Positions 37,019 through 48,876 of a DNA stretch of 64,000 bases are shown here, piece by piece (position 1 is the first letter of the stretch; each line of letters starts with the position of its first letter). The stretch is from Pseudofabraea citricarpa (lineage: Eukaryota > Ascomycota > Leotiomycetes > Helotiales > Dermateaceae): NCBI GenBank assembly GCA_029641185.1, contig JAPWGK010000003.1, positions 2,232,001 through 2,296,000 on the forward strand. Reading direction: 5' to 3'. The translations under genes and the position numbers were made by a program. The notes beneath the pieces were generated by a model. The model had not been told where the DNA came from. It saw nothing but the letters and a program-made list of their open reading frames with translations, and made no database searches.

Positions 37019-38208
37019 GGTGATTGAATTTGGTACAATTCGGATCAACACAACAGTCAGTCGGGAATTCAAGAATGGTCAAGGAGAGCAAGCAGACACG
37101 CGACCGCGGCAGTTCATATATAGGCTCAAAGTGGGCGACTCGACTTGGGAAGATTGGGTACGGAGTGAGCGACAACCTTAGATAACGGGTAGCGTGTAAT
37201 TCTCGGGCTTGGAGGGGCCTGGGTGTGATTGATTCTCGAGCGAAGTCTTTGTCAAAGTCAAATGTCAGGAACCAGCAAGTCCCTCGTCATTACGCAACAA
37301 GCATCATCATCGCTAGGCCTGCTTGGCGGGTCTCGGGCGCGGGAAGGCAGGATTTCTCATACGAAGCTCTGAAAAGAGACTAGACCTCCGTCGACAAGAT
37401 CCTGGGGGCTGGCGCGTGGAACTCTGGAAGGGCTGAGATGAAAGCAGAGAGGATCGTACAATCGGACAACCAGCATCACCATCTCGAGGGTGAAGATAAG
37501 ACGCTGTTTCAGTGCGTTACGGGGACTCCAATTCCCAGAAGGGAATGTCAAGCCCCTGGAGAGCGAGCTGGCCAGTGCTGACTCGTCTGGGCAGTGGGCA
37601 GTGGGCACTGGGCACAGTGGACTGTGGGCAGCCGTCGAACGCTGAAGGACCCTCAAATACCGGGTTAGAGCCGTGGGAGTGAACAATATAATCGTTGCGC
37701 ATCCTAGATTCCTATGGCTGAGGGATTGACTGACGCTGGAAGACGACGAGATTAAACGAACAAACCAAACATCAGCCACCAAGGCTCATCGCGCTCCATC
37801 CAGTTGCCAGCATGTTGTGTTGTGGTGTGGTGTGCTGTGCTGTACATGTATGTCTGCTGCATGATCGTGTCCCGAGAGAAAGAGAGATGAGATGAATCTC
37901 ATCCGATCATGTTCCTGGGGCAATCACGTGGGGAATCATGTGCTTTCTTACATGACTGCGCTAACCCCTTTCAGCCTGCGCCGTCGTCGGTAGAACCTGC
38001 CATGTCCTGTGATGCCATGATTTCCCAGACGGCCACATACTCTGACTTGACACGAGACTCCCGTCCATTGACGTCTGCCCCTATCAGGTGCCAACTTTGT
38101 ACATCTGCCGCCAGCTACTGGTGAAAGACAAGGGGCCCGAACTCTAGAACTGCTCAACGTCACAAGCACAAGCACAGTGAAAGCAGCCAGCATTCCTCGC
38201 TACCAACC
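37019..38208. promoter_or_regulatory. Divergent promoter region permease/SEY1
   Basis: The permease side has a minus-strand TATATATGAA at about 37114-37123 and a GATAA at about 37179-37183, a possible GATA-factor site of the kind that often controls nitrogen-source permeases. Short GGGCAGT-type repeats lie at about 37590-37630 and a GTGTTGTG-type repeat at 37813-37842. No gene is supported. Confidence 0.45.
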
Positions 38209-41039
38209 ATGTCGTCGTCCAGCAGCCCATATGGCGCCTCAAGCCAATCTTCACGAAGACCTTCGGCTGGCTCGAGATTCCCAACAGCACCTTCAGTCAT
38301 GACAATGAATGGCCATTTTGCGACCGTCGGCGACACGCCCACCCAAGCACAATATGAGCATGGCATCCAGGTTATTGATGGAGAGAAGGAGTTCAGGTAA
38401 GCGTCCGCCTTGGTCTGGCATAATGCCACATGTTAATAGCTTCTTCAAGTCCCAATCTCAACACCTATCTCCAGCTTACCAAGGTTGCGCAAGCTGGCTT
38501 CAACTATCATCTGATCTCCGTCTTCGGTTCGCAATCGACAGGAAAGTCGACTCTACTCAATCACCTTTTTGGCACCGAATTCGGGGTTATGTCAGAGACG
38601 GAGCGGAGGCAAACCACGAAAGGAATATGGATGTCCAAGAACAAGTTAGAGGCTTCTGGTGCAATGGCCGAGAACATCTTGGTGATGGATGTTGAGGGAA
38701 CCGATGGACGAGAAAGAGGAGAAGACCAAGACTTCGAGCGGAAGAGCGCGCTTTTTGCCTTGGCCACCAGCGAAGTCTTGATTGTCAATATTTGGGAACA
38801 CCAAGTCGGCTTATACCAAGGCGCAAATATGGGCTTACTCAAGACCGTATTTGAGGTGAACCTGCAACTGTTCTTGAAGGATAAGCAGTAAGTGCCGAGT
38901 GTCCAGATGCCCCTGAAAGTTCGCTAATATTGTTCAGGTCAAATCCACGATCCCTTTTGTTCTTCGTTATTCGTGATCATTTAGGCACCACCCCTCTCGC
39001 GAACCTTCGGAATACTCTCATACAAGATCTGACCAATATTTGGTCTACGCTGTCAAAACCGAAGGGTCTAGAGAAATCGAAGATTGAGGATTACTTTGAC
39101 TTTGCTTTTGCAGCACTGCCTCACAAGATTCTACAGCCTAAAGAGTTTATAACTGAGATCGAAACCCTTGGTAAACGCTTTAAGGGTGGACACAGAGCAT
39201 CAAGGGCCCAAGGATTGGCCATCGACGACGAGCTCAATGGTGGCGTATTTCTTCCTGAATACCATCGGCGTATACCCGCGGATGGCTTCTCTGTGTATGC
39301 CGAGGGTGTTTGGGACCAGATCGTGAACAACAAGGACTTGGATCTACCCACACAGCAGGAGCTTTTGGCGCAATTCCGATGCGACGAGATCTCCCGAGAG
39401 GTTTTGGTGGCCTTTGACGAAGCCATCGCGCCCCTAGAAGAGAAACAGGCTGAAGGTGTACGACTGGGGAAGCCTAATGTTCTGGCTGGTTTAGGCACGA
39501 CGGGAAAAGCCACACGAACAAAGACAATGAAAGCATTTGAAACCGAAGCGAGCCGGTACCATAAAGGCGTATACGCGAGGAAGAAGATTGAGCTGGAAGG
39601 CAAGATTGATGTTCGGATCAAGGCACTTTATCTTGGCCAGCTAACAGCTGCACACAAATCAGGAGTAACATCCTTCAGCGAGGCAGTCTCCAGTGCAGTC
39701 AAAGCTGGACAGAAGAAGGGAGCCTCTTATGAATTTGCTGATATCGTCGAGCGCGAGAAGACAACTGCGTTGAAGCAGTTCAAAAAGGAGGCAATGAGTC
39801 TTGCTATCGAAGGTGTTCCGTGGAGTAATTTCAAGCAGCAATATAATTTGTACGAAAAGGATTTGGATGAAGTCAGTGCCCGACTCCGGAAGGAGGAGAT
39901 GCGTCGTCTTGCTACTCGTGTTGAGAGATGGGTTCGGTCACGTCTTGGCGACTCGGTCGGTCTTGAGTTCAACAAGCTTGGATCTGGGCGAGGTGGAAGT
40001 GGTGCGCCAGAAGAAGGCGAGAAGCCTGCAACCGAGAAAGATCTGTGGGATCGAATATGGAAGCTTTTCGTAGCAACTGTCAAAGAAGCCGAGACAAGAT
40101 TCGTCGAGAGGGCAAAGAGCTTCAATGCCAGCGAAGATGAAATCGAAGTCGGCCTATGGAGGCTGCGAAGAAAGAGTTGGGGTGTTCTCCGAGCAAGAAT
40201 TGACGAAGAAGTTATGGAGGGCAATATCTTACTCAAGCTTCGCGAGAACTTCGAGGACAAGTTCCGTTACGATGACCTTGGAGTGCCCAGAATATGGAGA
40301 CCTACAGACGATATCGAAGGCGTCTATACAAAGGCGAAGGAGTCTACCCTTACACTCATTCCACTGCTGTCTAGATTCAGACTTGCAGAAACATATGGGG
40401 CTCCGGAATTACCGGAGTGGATCGGAAACGCTCCAGCCAGCGTGGACCCCAAGGATGAGGAAGACTTAACTCCAATTGGTGGTGTTGACGAAGAAGAAGG
40501 CAAGAGCTTGGAAGAAGAAATGACGATCTTAAGCGAAGCGAAGCGACAAGATCTTGTAGTACGATTCAAGAAGACCGCTGATGGAGTTTATGTGGAAGCC
40601 AAAAGAAGTGCAATTGGAGGTGTGGCACAAGTACCATTATACTTCTATGGGCTACTTATAGCCCTTGGATGGAATGAGATTGTTGCTGGTAAGTGAAGAA
40701 AACTGACAACTGATTCGAACCTTGCTAACATTTGCTACAGTGATTCGAAATCCAGTATACTTCGTCTTCCTCATTCTTTCTGCTGTGGGTGCTTATGTGA
40801 CCTACACTTTGAATCTTTGGGGGCCCATGTACCGTATGGCCAACGCAGCATCGGCGCAGGCCGTTGAGGTGGGCAAGGAGAGACTGAGAGAATTTCTGGA
40901 AAGCTCCGACACTGGCCGTCAAGCGATGGCCATGGGCAAGAGAGATGGGGGCAATGATTCTATTAGCCTGTACACTTTGGATAGCAGAGGTAGAAGAAAG
41001 CCAGCTGTAGAAGATGATGACGATGATGATGAAATATAG
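38209..41039 (+). CDS. SEY1: ER-shaping dynamin-like GTPase Sey1 (atlastin/RHD3 family)
   Basis: Exons 38209-38396, 38450-38887, 38938-40688 and 40741-41039 encode 891 residues. Sey1 fuses ER tubules homotypically. The GTPase domain is complete: P-loop [18 protein letters not shown], switch TTKGIWMS, G3 [13 protein letters not shown] and the RDH motif ([13 protein letters not shown]) in place of NKxD, which is typical for this family. A long helical bundle follows. The two C-terminal membrane helices flank the last intron ([18 protein letters not shown] and [18 protein letters not shown]), and an acidic tail ends DDDDDDEI. The exon 2 acceptor is TTCAAG at 38449; the nearer ATAG would break the frame. 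The 188-nt first exon encodes a variable Ser-rich tip. Confidence 0.95.
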
Positions 41040-41203
41040 GAAAGGGGGCTTTCAATATTGTATGCTAGTGGACAGGACTTATAGATAAACAGGGTCGGAG
41101 GGTGTAATGTGATATACGACTAAGTGCTTCGGCTATTTTATCCAAACTCCGTCATAAGAATCCCTTCTAACGCCATGCAATGCAATGTGTTCCTTTGTGA
41201 AGT

Positions 41204-42208
41204 TCAAAAAACCTCTGTCCCAGCTGGACTCCCGAACCAGTTGGCAAGCTCATCGCCTGACTTATTATCCTTCTCAGCCGCAAAGAAGTCGGTGAGCCTT
41301 GAATTTTCATCATCCTCCTCTACTGGCCAATCGACCTTTGCTGCAGACCCTTTAACGTCCATCAAGTCCTTCGCTGTACCCCAGCTGAATCTCGTCTCAC
41401 AACCCCAGCCAAAGACGGGATCCATATTCCTCTTCAACCACGACGTACACCTCGCATCGGAAGGATATCCACTCCCCCAGCCCTCACCCTCAGCATCCTC
41501 ATAACTCTCCGCGAGAACTTCCAACGCCGCATCCCTCGTCACCTTGGCACACACACTTGCAGCACTCACACACGGATACAAACTATCAGCCTTCTTAGCG
41601 ACAGTCACCTTGGCCGTCGGGAAGATCCTCTCGAGTTTCTTCTGATACACCTCAGGTTTGCCAATAGTATCGATATATATCTCCTTGATATTGACACCGC
41701 GCTTCAGCACGCCCTTGATCAACGCGATTGTCGAGTCCATCGCCTGCGCATTCAGGTTATATGTCCCAGCGGGCTTCATCATATTCGATCCAATATCCCT
41801 GGCCGACAGCAAATCCACCGCCCACCCGCAATTCGTATATAAATCTGTCGCTGGTTCTGAGGTGCATAGCTTCTCCATCAGCGCTGACCGCACGCTCGCT
41901 GTCAGCACTTTACTGTCGTCGAAGTGGTGGGCGGTTTTCAGAAGCGGATCCGAATGTGGGATTGGCAGGTAGAAGAGCCCGTATACCATGGGCCCTAGAA
42001 CCGGTCCACGACCGGCCTCGTCGACTCCTAAGCAGCATTCTGGACCGGGTTCGGTAGGAGAGCTGGGAAGAAGTGATGGTGGTACGGCAGAAAAATGTGA
42101 GTAGGATCTGCCGGAGAAGAGTTTCTCGTTGTCGATGGAGGGCGCGATGAAGATGTTTTCTGAAGGTGCTTCGAGCGTAATATCTTCTTCCATCTGTGTA
42201 TCTTCCAT
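41204..42208 (-). CDS. RNH201: Ribonuclease H2 subunit A
   Basis: A single uninterrupted frame of 334 residues from ATG at 42208 to TGA/TAA-type stop at 41204. This is the catalytic subunit of RNase H2, which removes ribonucleotides from DNA and degrades RNA in hybrids. The type-2 RNase H signature is present: LGVDEAGRGPVLGPMVYG with catalytic Asp-Glu-Gly-Arg, HFDDSKVL, the catalytic Asp of IYIDTIGKP, and CVSAASVCAKVTRDAAL with GSGYPSD. The N-terminal 60 residues are a variable, acidic extension. The gene converges on SEY1 with a 164-bp gap and is divergent from the Mif2 gene. Confidence 0.95.
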   Translation of the reverse strand: MEDTQMEEDITLEAPSENIFIAPSIDNEKLFSGRSYSHFSAVPPSLLPSSPTEPGPECCLGVDEAGRGPVLGPMVYGLFYLPIPHSDPLLKTAHHFDDSKVLTASVRSALMEKLCTSEPATDLYTNCGWAVDLLSARDIGSNMMKPAGTYNLNAQAMDSTIALIKGVLKRGVNIKEIYIDTIGKPEVYQKKLERIFPTAKVTVAKKADSLYPCVSAASVCAKVTRDAALEVLAESYEDAEGEGWGSGYPSDARCTSWLKRNMDPVFGWGCETRFSWGTAKDLMDVKGSAAKVDWPVEEDDENSRLTDFFAAEKDNKSGDELANWFGSPAGTEVF

Positions 42209-43168
42209 CTTTTGTTCTTATTTGCTTCTTCTTTTTGTTCGGTGGGATCTTGTGTTGCTGTAGAGGCAATAATTGAAGATTAGAGTTGCTGCTTGGAGAC
42301 GCGTCGTGAGTTGGGGAGACGCGATTCGGTGGTCTGTGCGGGCCGCCAAATAGATTGGCTACTGGGACAAGATGGAACTCAGAACTGTGAGTTTTAGATT
42401 TTTTCCTGCAACTTGATCTTGCAGAAATACCTAATTGAAGTTGATGTGCCCAGTCTTGAGTATAGAGCTGGGGGAAATTAACCCTAAATTGTTATACTAC
42501 TTTCGTAGATAAAGTATTACTTACTCACAACAAGTTCGGAATGATGTTATACCAATATAGCTGTTTCCATCAGGGCTTGAAATCTCAATCCTTTTATGAG
42601 ATATATGAGAGCTTAGATTAAAGTATTCTTGCTTGGAAGCTTTACTGAACTCTTCATCTAGAGATTGTGGTAGAGAAGTAACTGAGACTTCAATGAGAAA
42701 GCTATGTAGTGATCACGTGGCTATACGCTGACCGTGCAGATTGACACAAATAGAAGTTGTAGGGCAAATAGCACAGATTAATCTCAAATGATTCGGCAGA
42801 AATTCAAGCCTCTACACTGTTTATTTCTTAGATGGTCATGAGAAACCTTAAGATGTGCCGTGAATACACTTATTGTTAGACGACGGTCAGGAGCGACGCG
42901 TCCAGCAGCCACGCGAGACTAGTCCCGTAGGTCGCTTGGCCTCTGATGTTATTTGTGAAGTTTATCATACATTCAACCCCACGTCAACAAAACTTGCGAT
43001 ATTCTATCATCGCGCATTACTCGGTGTTTCAAATAATTGGAATCGCGTCAAATTTGGATGCGCTCTCTTTGAAAACAATCATCCCATCTTCGACATCCCA
43101 GAGTCACCTTTGAGATCGGTACTGAAGACGCGCCGGAACCCTTTTCTACGCGCAAACACATACAAACA
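42209..43168. promoter_or_regulatory. Divergent promoter region RNH201/MIF2
   Basis: A 960-bp gap between two outward-facing genes. It is AT-rich in the middle (about 42400-42850). No gene or repeat is supported. Confidence 0.4.
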
Positions 43169-45241
43169 ATGGCACCCGCAGATGCAGAAGGGCGGCGCAA
43201 GCCGCGCGAGGCTCAGTATCTGTTCAATCCAGGAGTTCAAGGGAGGTGAGTTGCGCATGCCAGTCTGGGTCTTCAATCAGGTTACTGATCTCTCCTAGGA
43301 AAACGGGCATCACCCTTCCAGACACCGGTATTCGAGATGAGTATGGCTTGGAACCGATGGATAACCTGTTCTCGTCGCCTGCAAAGCCAGCACCTAGAAG
43401 CACTAAATCGACGAGGAAGACGAATGGTGCGGCTGTTAATGCGAATGCGACGATAAGTAGCTCAGAGGATATGGAACTGGATGATAGTGAGTTCTGCCTT
43501 GCAGAATAGAATGTTTCCTGTATACTGATCTTGCTAGGCACTGTTCCAGATCCTGCAGATGTCTTGACTGAGCGAAAACGAGCAAATATGAAGATGCCTC
43601 TACCACGTTCCAAATCCCCTCACAAAACGTACTTGCAATCGCCTGCACGGAGAAACGCATCCCTTGGTCCTCATTCTCCTGTCCGCTCTGTTATCAGGAA
43701 GCTAGATTTCTCAGTCAATGAGGCAGATAACAGCTCGCATGATGAACCCGCGCAGAATGGCCACAGGGGCAGTAGGGCCCTTTCACATCCTGTAAATGGA
43801 ACACGACTACCGCCCCCGAATGAGGACTCCGATGCAGATGAAACAGCTCAATCATACAATGACACAGCTGCTAATGGCGAAGACTCTATGCAACAGGTTG
43901 AGTACAGCAATGATGATGTACAAGAGCCGGATGACGAACCCGAGCCTGAGCCTACACCAGAACCTACACCAGAGCCCGAACAAGAACCTGAAAATGATGT
44001 GCTTGTTAAGCCTAGTCGGAAACGAAAAGCAGCATCAACGGCAAAAACAGTAGTGGTTCAGAATGGTGCTAAGAAAGGCCGTGGAAGACCAGCAAAAGCC
44101 AAGCCGGTGATTGAAGAAGTCGAAGAAGAGGCTGATGAACCAGTTGACGAACCACCGGAGGAAAATATGGAACAGGAGGAAGAGGTTGAAGAGGTGGTTG
44201 AAGAGGATGTCGAAGAAGATGTTGAAGAAGATAAGCCACGAAAGCGCAAACGTTCTGGCAGAAAGTCAGATGAAACCTCCCCAGCTGCTACGTCCAAGAA
44301 GGCGCTAGCAAAGAGCAAAGAAAGCAAGGCGTCTAAACCTGTAACCGAAAATGAAAAACCTAAGAAGGCTGGACGGAAACCTAGATTAGAACCAGTTATA
44401 GCGGTCGACTCACCGCAAGTAACAAGAGGTCCGCCACTTCCAAAAAATACCCGAGGTTTGGTTATACTTCGTCGGGAAACTCCAAATGGCAGTGCTGGAT
44501 TTCAACAAACACGTTCAGGAAGAAACTCTATCAAACCACTTGCATATTGGAGAGGAGAAAGAGTAGAATGGGACGAAACCAATGAGGCTGAGGCCACGGA
44601 TGGCAAGGGGAAGATTCTACTGCCAACAATTAAGGAAGTTGTCAGAACAGAGGAGATAGATGGGCCTACTAAGAAACATAGCCAAAGGAGGGTCGCCAAG
44701 AAAGGCAAGAAACGCGCCGCTGAATCAGAATCTGAAGACGAGGATGAGATGGAGCCATGGGAGGTCAATCCAGGACGTATTATTGGCGATGTGCGCGAAT
44801 GGGATCCATTGGATCCTGTCGGACATGAAACCAATGATAAAGAAGAGGAGCTGGCACTTTCTTCTGCAGCAATTATCACGCGAGAAATTGCTGGAGCACA
44901 GTTCAAATTTGCCAAGACTCTTACACTTCCCTTCTTTGGATCTGGAATGGTTGATCTTCCACCTGGAGCGGTCAAGAAGCCAAAGAACTCAAGAAAAATG
45001 CAGATGGTTTTCTTTGTGCACTTTGGGAGAGTGCAGGTGGCTGTAAATGACAATATTTTCCGCATTGGAAAGGGAGGCATGTGGCAGGTTCCAAGAGGTA
45101 TGTCTTTCAATCTCTCGGTCCTCCAAAATACTGACTTTACCAGGAAATTTCTATAGTATCACAAATGACTATGATAAACCTGCAAGGATATTCTTCTCGC
45201 AGGGAAACGAGGTTGTGGAAGAGAATGAGGAGAGTCAGTAA
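43169..45241 (+). CDS. MIF2: Centromere protein CENP-C/Mif2
   Basis: Exons 43169-43245, 43299-43486, 43538-45097 and 45144-45241 encode 640 residues. Mif2 binds the CENP-A nucleosome and nucleates the kinetochore. The N-terminus has the fungal Mif2 block KTGITLPDTGIRDEYGLEPM. A low-complexity middle has a PEPTPEPTPEPEQEPE run, two AT-hook-like patches (KKGRGRPAKAK and KKAGRKPRLE) and a long acidic Glu/Val stretch. The CENP-C motif follows (RSGRNSIKPLAYWRGERVEWD). The C-terminal cupin dimerisation domain runs from GAQFKFAKTLTLPFF through GKGGMWQVPRGNFYSITN to FFSQGNEV; its last strand pair is completed by exon 4. The 77-nt first exon is confirmed by the phase and the conserved AQYLFNPGVQGRKTGI junction. 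Confidence 0.93.
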
Positions 45242-46272
45242 GGTGGATCAAAAGCCCTCACAATACTATTATCACTTGTGGCTTGTTCCAAATGACAACT
45301 AAACTGCGAATACGCAAGTATGAGCAACTCTTCTAAGAGGTCCCCTAGAATAATGAATCTATTATGTTTGTTTAAAGCTTTGTTTGTACGAGTTAGATTG
45401 AACTTTGAAGGCATTGGACACTAGCAACCAAGAGGTTATGCATAGGGAATCGGAGGAGTTTTCCGGCTGTTGTTTTTTCTTCATGATACCATGTTCTCTT
45501 TTATTATGATGGTACTTAGTTACATAATTGCACCGACATTTATTAGATGAGGTCTAGGTTTCGTGATATGCAAGTTGAGATAAAATTTTCAGTTGGTGAG
45601 GTTAGATAAACGATCTTATGTCTTGATAGATACCTAGCTTGATAACCAGCCTAATCTACTCTTTCAGCACTTGGTAAGCTAGCTGCTGTCAACCCCATCC
45701 GCTATCAATTCAAAACCTATCAGCTGTGCCTTGGACCGCTCTCCCCAATCCGCCTCAGACCACTGTAATATCATTCGAACACTCGCACTGGTTCCGCTAC
45801 TTCACTCACCTATTTGAGGACATGATTATTTTTCAAAGTGGTTAGGGGATTAGGACTGAACTTTTTCTCTCTAACTACTCATTCAATCCAACATGCAACC
45901 TATTGAGCGCCTCTATAACGCATATATATGACACCCTAAGATACCTAGTAAGCAGTTGGCGTTTGTAGAAAATTCTCAGCTTAAGGTCTTCACCGTGTTA
46001 AAATGATATAGTATTAATCAACTTGTATCACATATAAAAATCAACCAAGGAATATCAAAGGGGCGTATTCATTACATTTGTACTTCTTACAGCTACCACA
46101 TACCATGGCTTTTTATCATTCCAAAGAAGATAATGACTTGACGTCCTCCCCCTTGCCATGCCCCTTCTAGTCTAACATTTGTGTTATTGCTACTCAAAAA
46201 CAATCATCTTAACCCCTCGTCTCCCCTACGCTGACAGTTCTCTTCCTTTCTGCGACGAGTGTTTCAAAAACT
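45242..46272. other. 1.0-kb noncoding gap between convergent genes
   Basis: 3' regions of the Mif2 gene and of the CxxC-rich gene. AT-rich; no gene, tRNA or large repeat is seen. Confidence 0.45.
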
Positions 46273-47876
46273 CTACTCGGCACATCGAGTTCGGATGGCT
46301 AGCGGAGCTTCGAAAAGGCTGGTCTTGCGTCTCTTTGCGATTGGTGGATCATCCTCATCATCTTCCTCGTCACTCTCGTCATCCTTGTTCTTTGTGCTCT
46401 CTACGTATTGATGTAGTAAGGCAGTGGCTGTTTGTGGCACTCGAATGGATTCAGCTGAGACTCCCAATTCTCGGAACTCCTGCTCGTTGCATCTGAGCTT
46501 CTCAAAGACGCGGATTGCCTTTTCTGCCAGACTAATGCTAGCCTGGTCTCGATCAAATTCCATAGTGCTAAGAAGTTCTTGGGCGCACAGGCAGAATGAT
46601 CCTAACGAATTTTGGATAGTTGGAATTGACAGCTCATAGAAATCACCACCGATGTCCTGTCTTCCTAGAACTTTGTTCTTCTTCTTCTGGTGATCGCCAT
46701 GAATTCGTCTATCACGGCGGGATAGTCGGAAGAGCCCAGGGCTCTCTTCCTTTGGAAGTCTTCTCTCCTTCAGCAAGACAAATAGTTGAGGATGCTCAGC
46801 TAAAGCCTCGACCAAGTTCAGGGCGTGATTGATGTGCTCTAAACTGGTCGTCGAAGAGTGAATATTGCTGCCAGGTATAACAGGTTGTAGTCTAGCCGTG
46901 AGGGAGTTCATATCGTTATAGACTACCACGCTCCGAAGAAGAGGACTTAGTGCGTCCATGATCAAGCTTAATCTAAAGCTTGATAGCAGTGGTGATCGCT
47001 CACTAAAAGTGGCATCATATTCCGAAATAAGTTCCGGCTGTAGGAAGCTTGGCAAGAGTGTTAGTACTTGGGTCAAGACCACATTGTATGGATCTCCTTC
47101 CGGTGCCCAATTATCGCTCGGGTCGATGGTCTCGCGATCTCTAACAGCGGCATTGTCAAAGTGTACCAGGAGAGACCAGTGGCCAAATACCATAGCTTTT
47201 GGACAACAGTGAACAAATCGTTCTTCTGGCTGACGACTTAAATCGAATCCTTCCAATGGCTCTCCGCCGCATCCCACACATGTAACCACTTCCTTCAATT
47301 GGTCATGAGACTTGCACGCAGGGCAAGAAATACCTGCAACGATGTGCAGCTTTTCAGACGGCGTGCTCGAAGTTGCTGCGTACCATTCCCTAATGCGATC
47401 TGCCATATCGGGACGCGGTAGTGATTCCCCACAACGATGACAATTGACCTTCTTGAAGCCTTTTTCCAGGGCCAGTATGTCATTCATGCAATCAAGGACT
47501 TCGAAGGATAGTTTATTGTGTTCCATAATATGGTCCACTACCTTTCTTCGAACCTCGCCCTCTGTGTTCTTGGTGTAAACACTCATAGTACGCTTGCGTT
47601 TTAGCGGATTGAGATCTAAGTCAGAGAAGAGAGCTGGCAATTCTGAAAGCAAATCCCGCGCCTCCTCCTCTTCGTCGCGCAGAGCTTCTTCCTCTTTGGA
47701 GAGGGGCTTGTTTGACTCTACTGCATCCTGAGATCTAGTAATGATAGATCAGTAAGGTGCATACAATGCTTTCGAGTTTCAACATACACGATCTCATGCG
47801 GCTGGGCTGCTGCTTCCCTCGGTCTGAGTGCGAGGTCACCACTCAAGAAGCCAGATGCGCTATCTGAATTCTCCAT
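46273..47876 (-). CDS. Uncharacterised protein with paired CxxC (zinc-ribbon-like) motifs
   Basis: Exons 47876-47788 and 47734-46273 encode 516 residues. I do not recognise the family. After an acidic N-terminus (KEEEEALRDEEEEARD) and a basic PLKRKRT patch come three cysteine pairs: CHRCGE, CPACKS and CVGCGGEP, spaced like a zinc ribbon or a treble-clef module, with a further HCC. The middle is helical and Leu-rich. The region RRDRRIHGDHQKKKNKVLGRQDIGG is basic and predicted exposed. The C-terminus is acidic then basic (DESDEEDDEDD then AKRRKTS), a plausible nuclear localisation signal. A nuclear or chromatin role is a guess from this composition. The exon 1 end GATCGT, then GTATGT, keeps the frame. 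Confidence 0.75.
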
Positions 47877-48239
47877 TGTATCAGGTGGATTCTCTGATGA
47901 GGTTTACTAGGGTGGTGCTACGAAGGCAAGAAGGGTTGTGTTGTGGTGATGTTGTGTTGTGGTGATGTTGTGTGGGGAAGATTTTAGATCGGGAGGTTGC
48001 GTTTTGTGCGGAAAACTTCGTGGCATCGAGTGAATAGAAGGGGTTTCGTGGCGCGTGTTAGAGATGGTGCTTATAGTGAATGTTCGCCCCCCTTTTGTTG
48101 CGCGACTAAGCGAGGTGACCAGAGAGGACGAATTATGATAGATTGATTTACAACTGTGGGCTATATCTTGGGGTTTTTGACATAGCATTCATTTGCCAAC
48201 GAACAACCTTCAAGGGACTCCGAGCTATTCTCAAGGCCC
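47877..48239. promoter_or_regulatory. Upstream region of the CxxC-rich gene with a GT-rich tandem repeat
   Basis: A GTTGTGTTGTGGTGAT unit is repeated about twice at 47935-47970 just upstream of the start codon. Nothing else is supported. Confidence 0.4.
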
Positions 48240-48850
48240 CCCGTGGCAATTCCTGGAGGAATGTGTTTATTATTTTTCTAAAGAAATATAACTCTGTTAT
48301 ATCTTTTAGTATTCTAGCCTGTGAAATAATTTGTTATATGGGCTAGCAAAGTCGAACTCCCACCTGTGCCTGGTACTTGGCCTACGAACTTCCAGCTTTC
48401 CTTTATAGAGTCTATAAAGATAACACGAGTAATCGCAAACACCGACCGAGGCCGGCCAACGACCAGAGTTCCCTTTACCAAACGAAGCTTTATAATCTCG
48501 AATCTACTATCGTAGCCTTCACTCTATTACTTTTACGAATATACGTATAAAGGAGACTAAAGGAAGGTATCTAATATGCTTTTAGAAAGGAAGAATACCG
48601 CGCTTAAGGTTTAGATTATTTAAGTTACAATAATAGTTATAAAGCTATTCGCATTTAAAGAACTTTCAGCTTTAGTATTATACTTTTATAAGTATGTTAA
48701 GGCTTACTCAAGTTATAAGATCTAAGCCTAGAACCTGTATGATCTCAGCGCGTTGCTAATTCTTATTTATATACCTACCTAGGTATACTGCGACATAGTA
48801 AATGCAGTGGACTTAGTCTTAATATATCATTTTAGCAAATATGCATTCAA
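48240..48850. repeat. AT-rich, RIP-like decayed repeat
   Basis: About 600 bp that are strongly AT-rich with dense TA steps and no coding potential. It resembles old transposon sequence degraded by repeat-induced point mutation. A partial B-box-like TTCGACT on the minus strand lies near 48352. Confidence 0.4.
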
Positions 48851-48876
48851 AACAAAGCAAACAGCTATCTTGTTCA

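Noticed and set aside
35304..41039. Secondary-metabolite or nutrient gene cluster around the permease
   Set aside because: Neighbours are SEY1, RNase H2 and an SGNH hydrolase with no shared pathway and no backbone biosynthetic enzyme.
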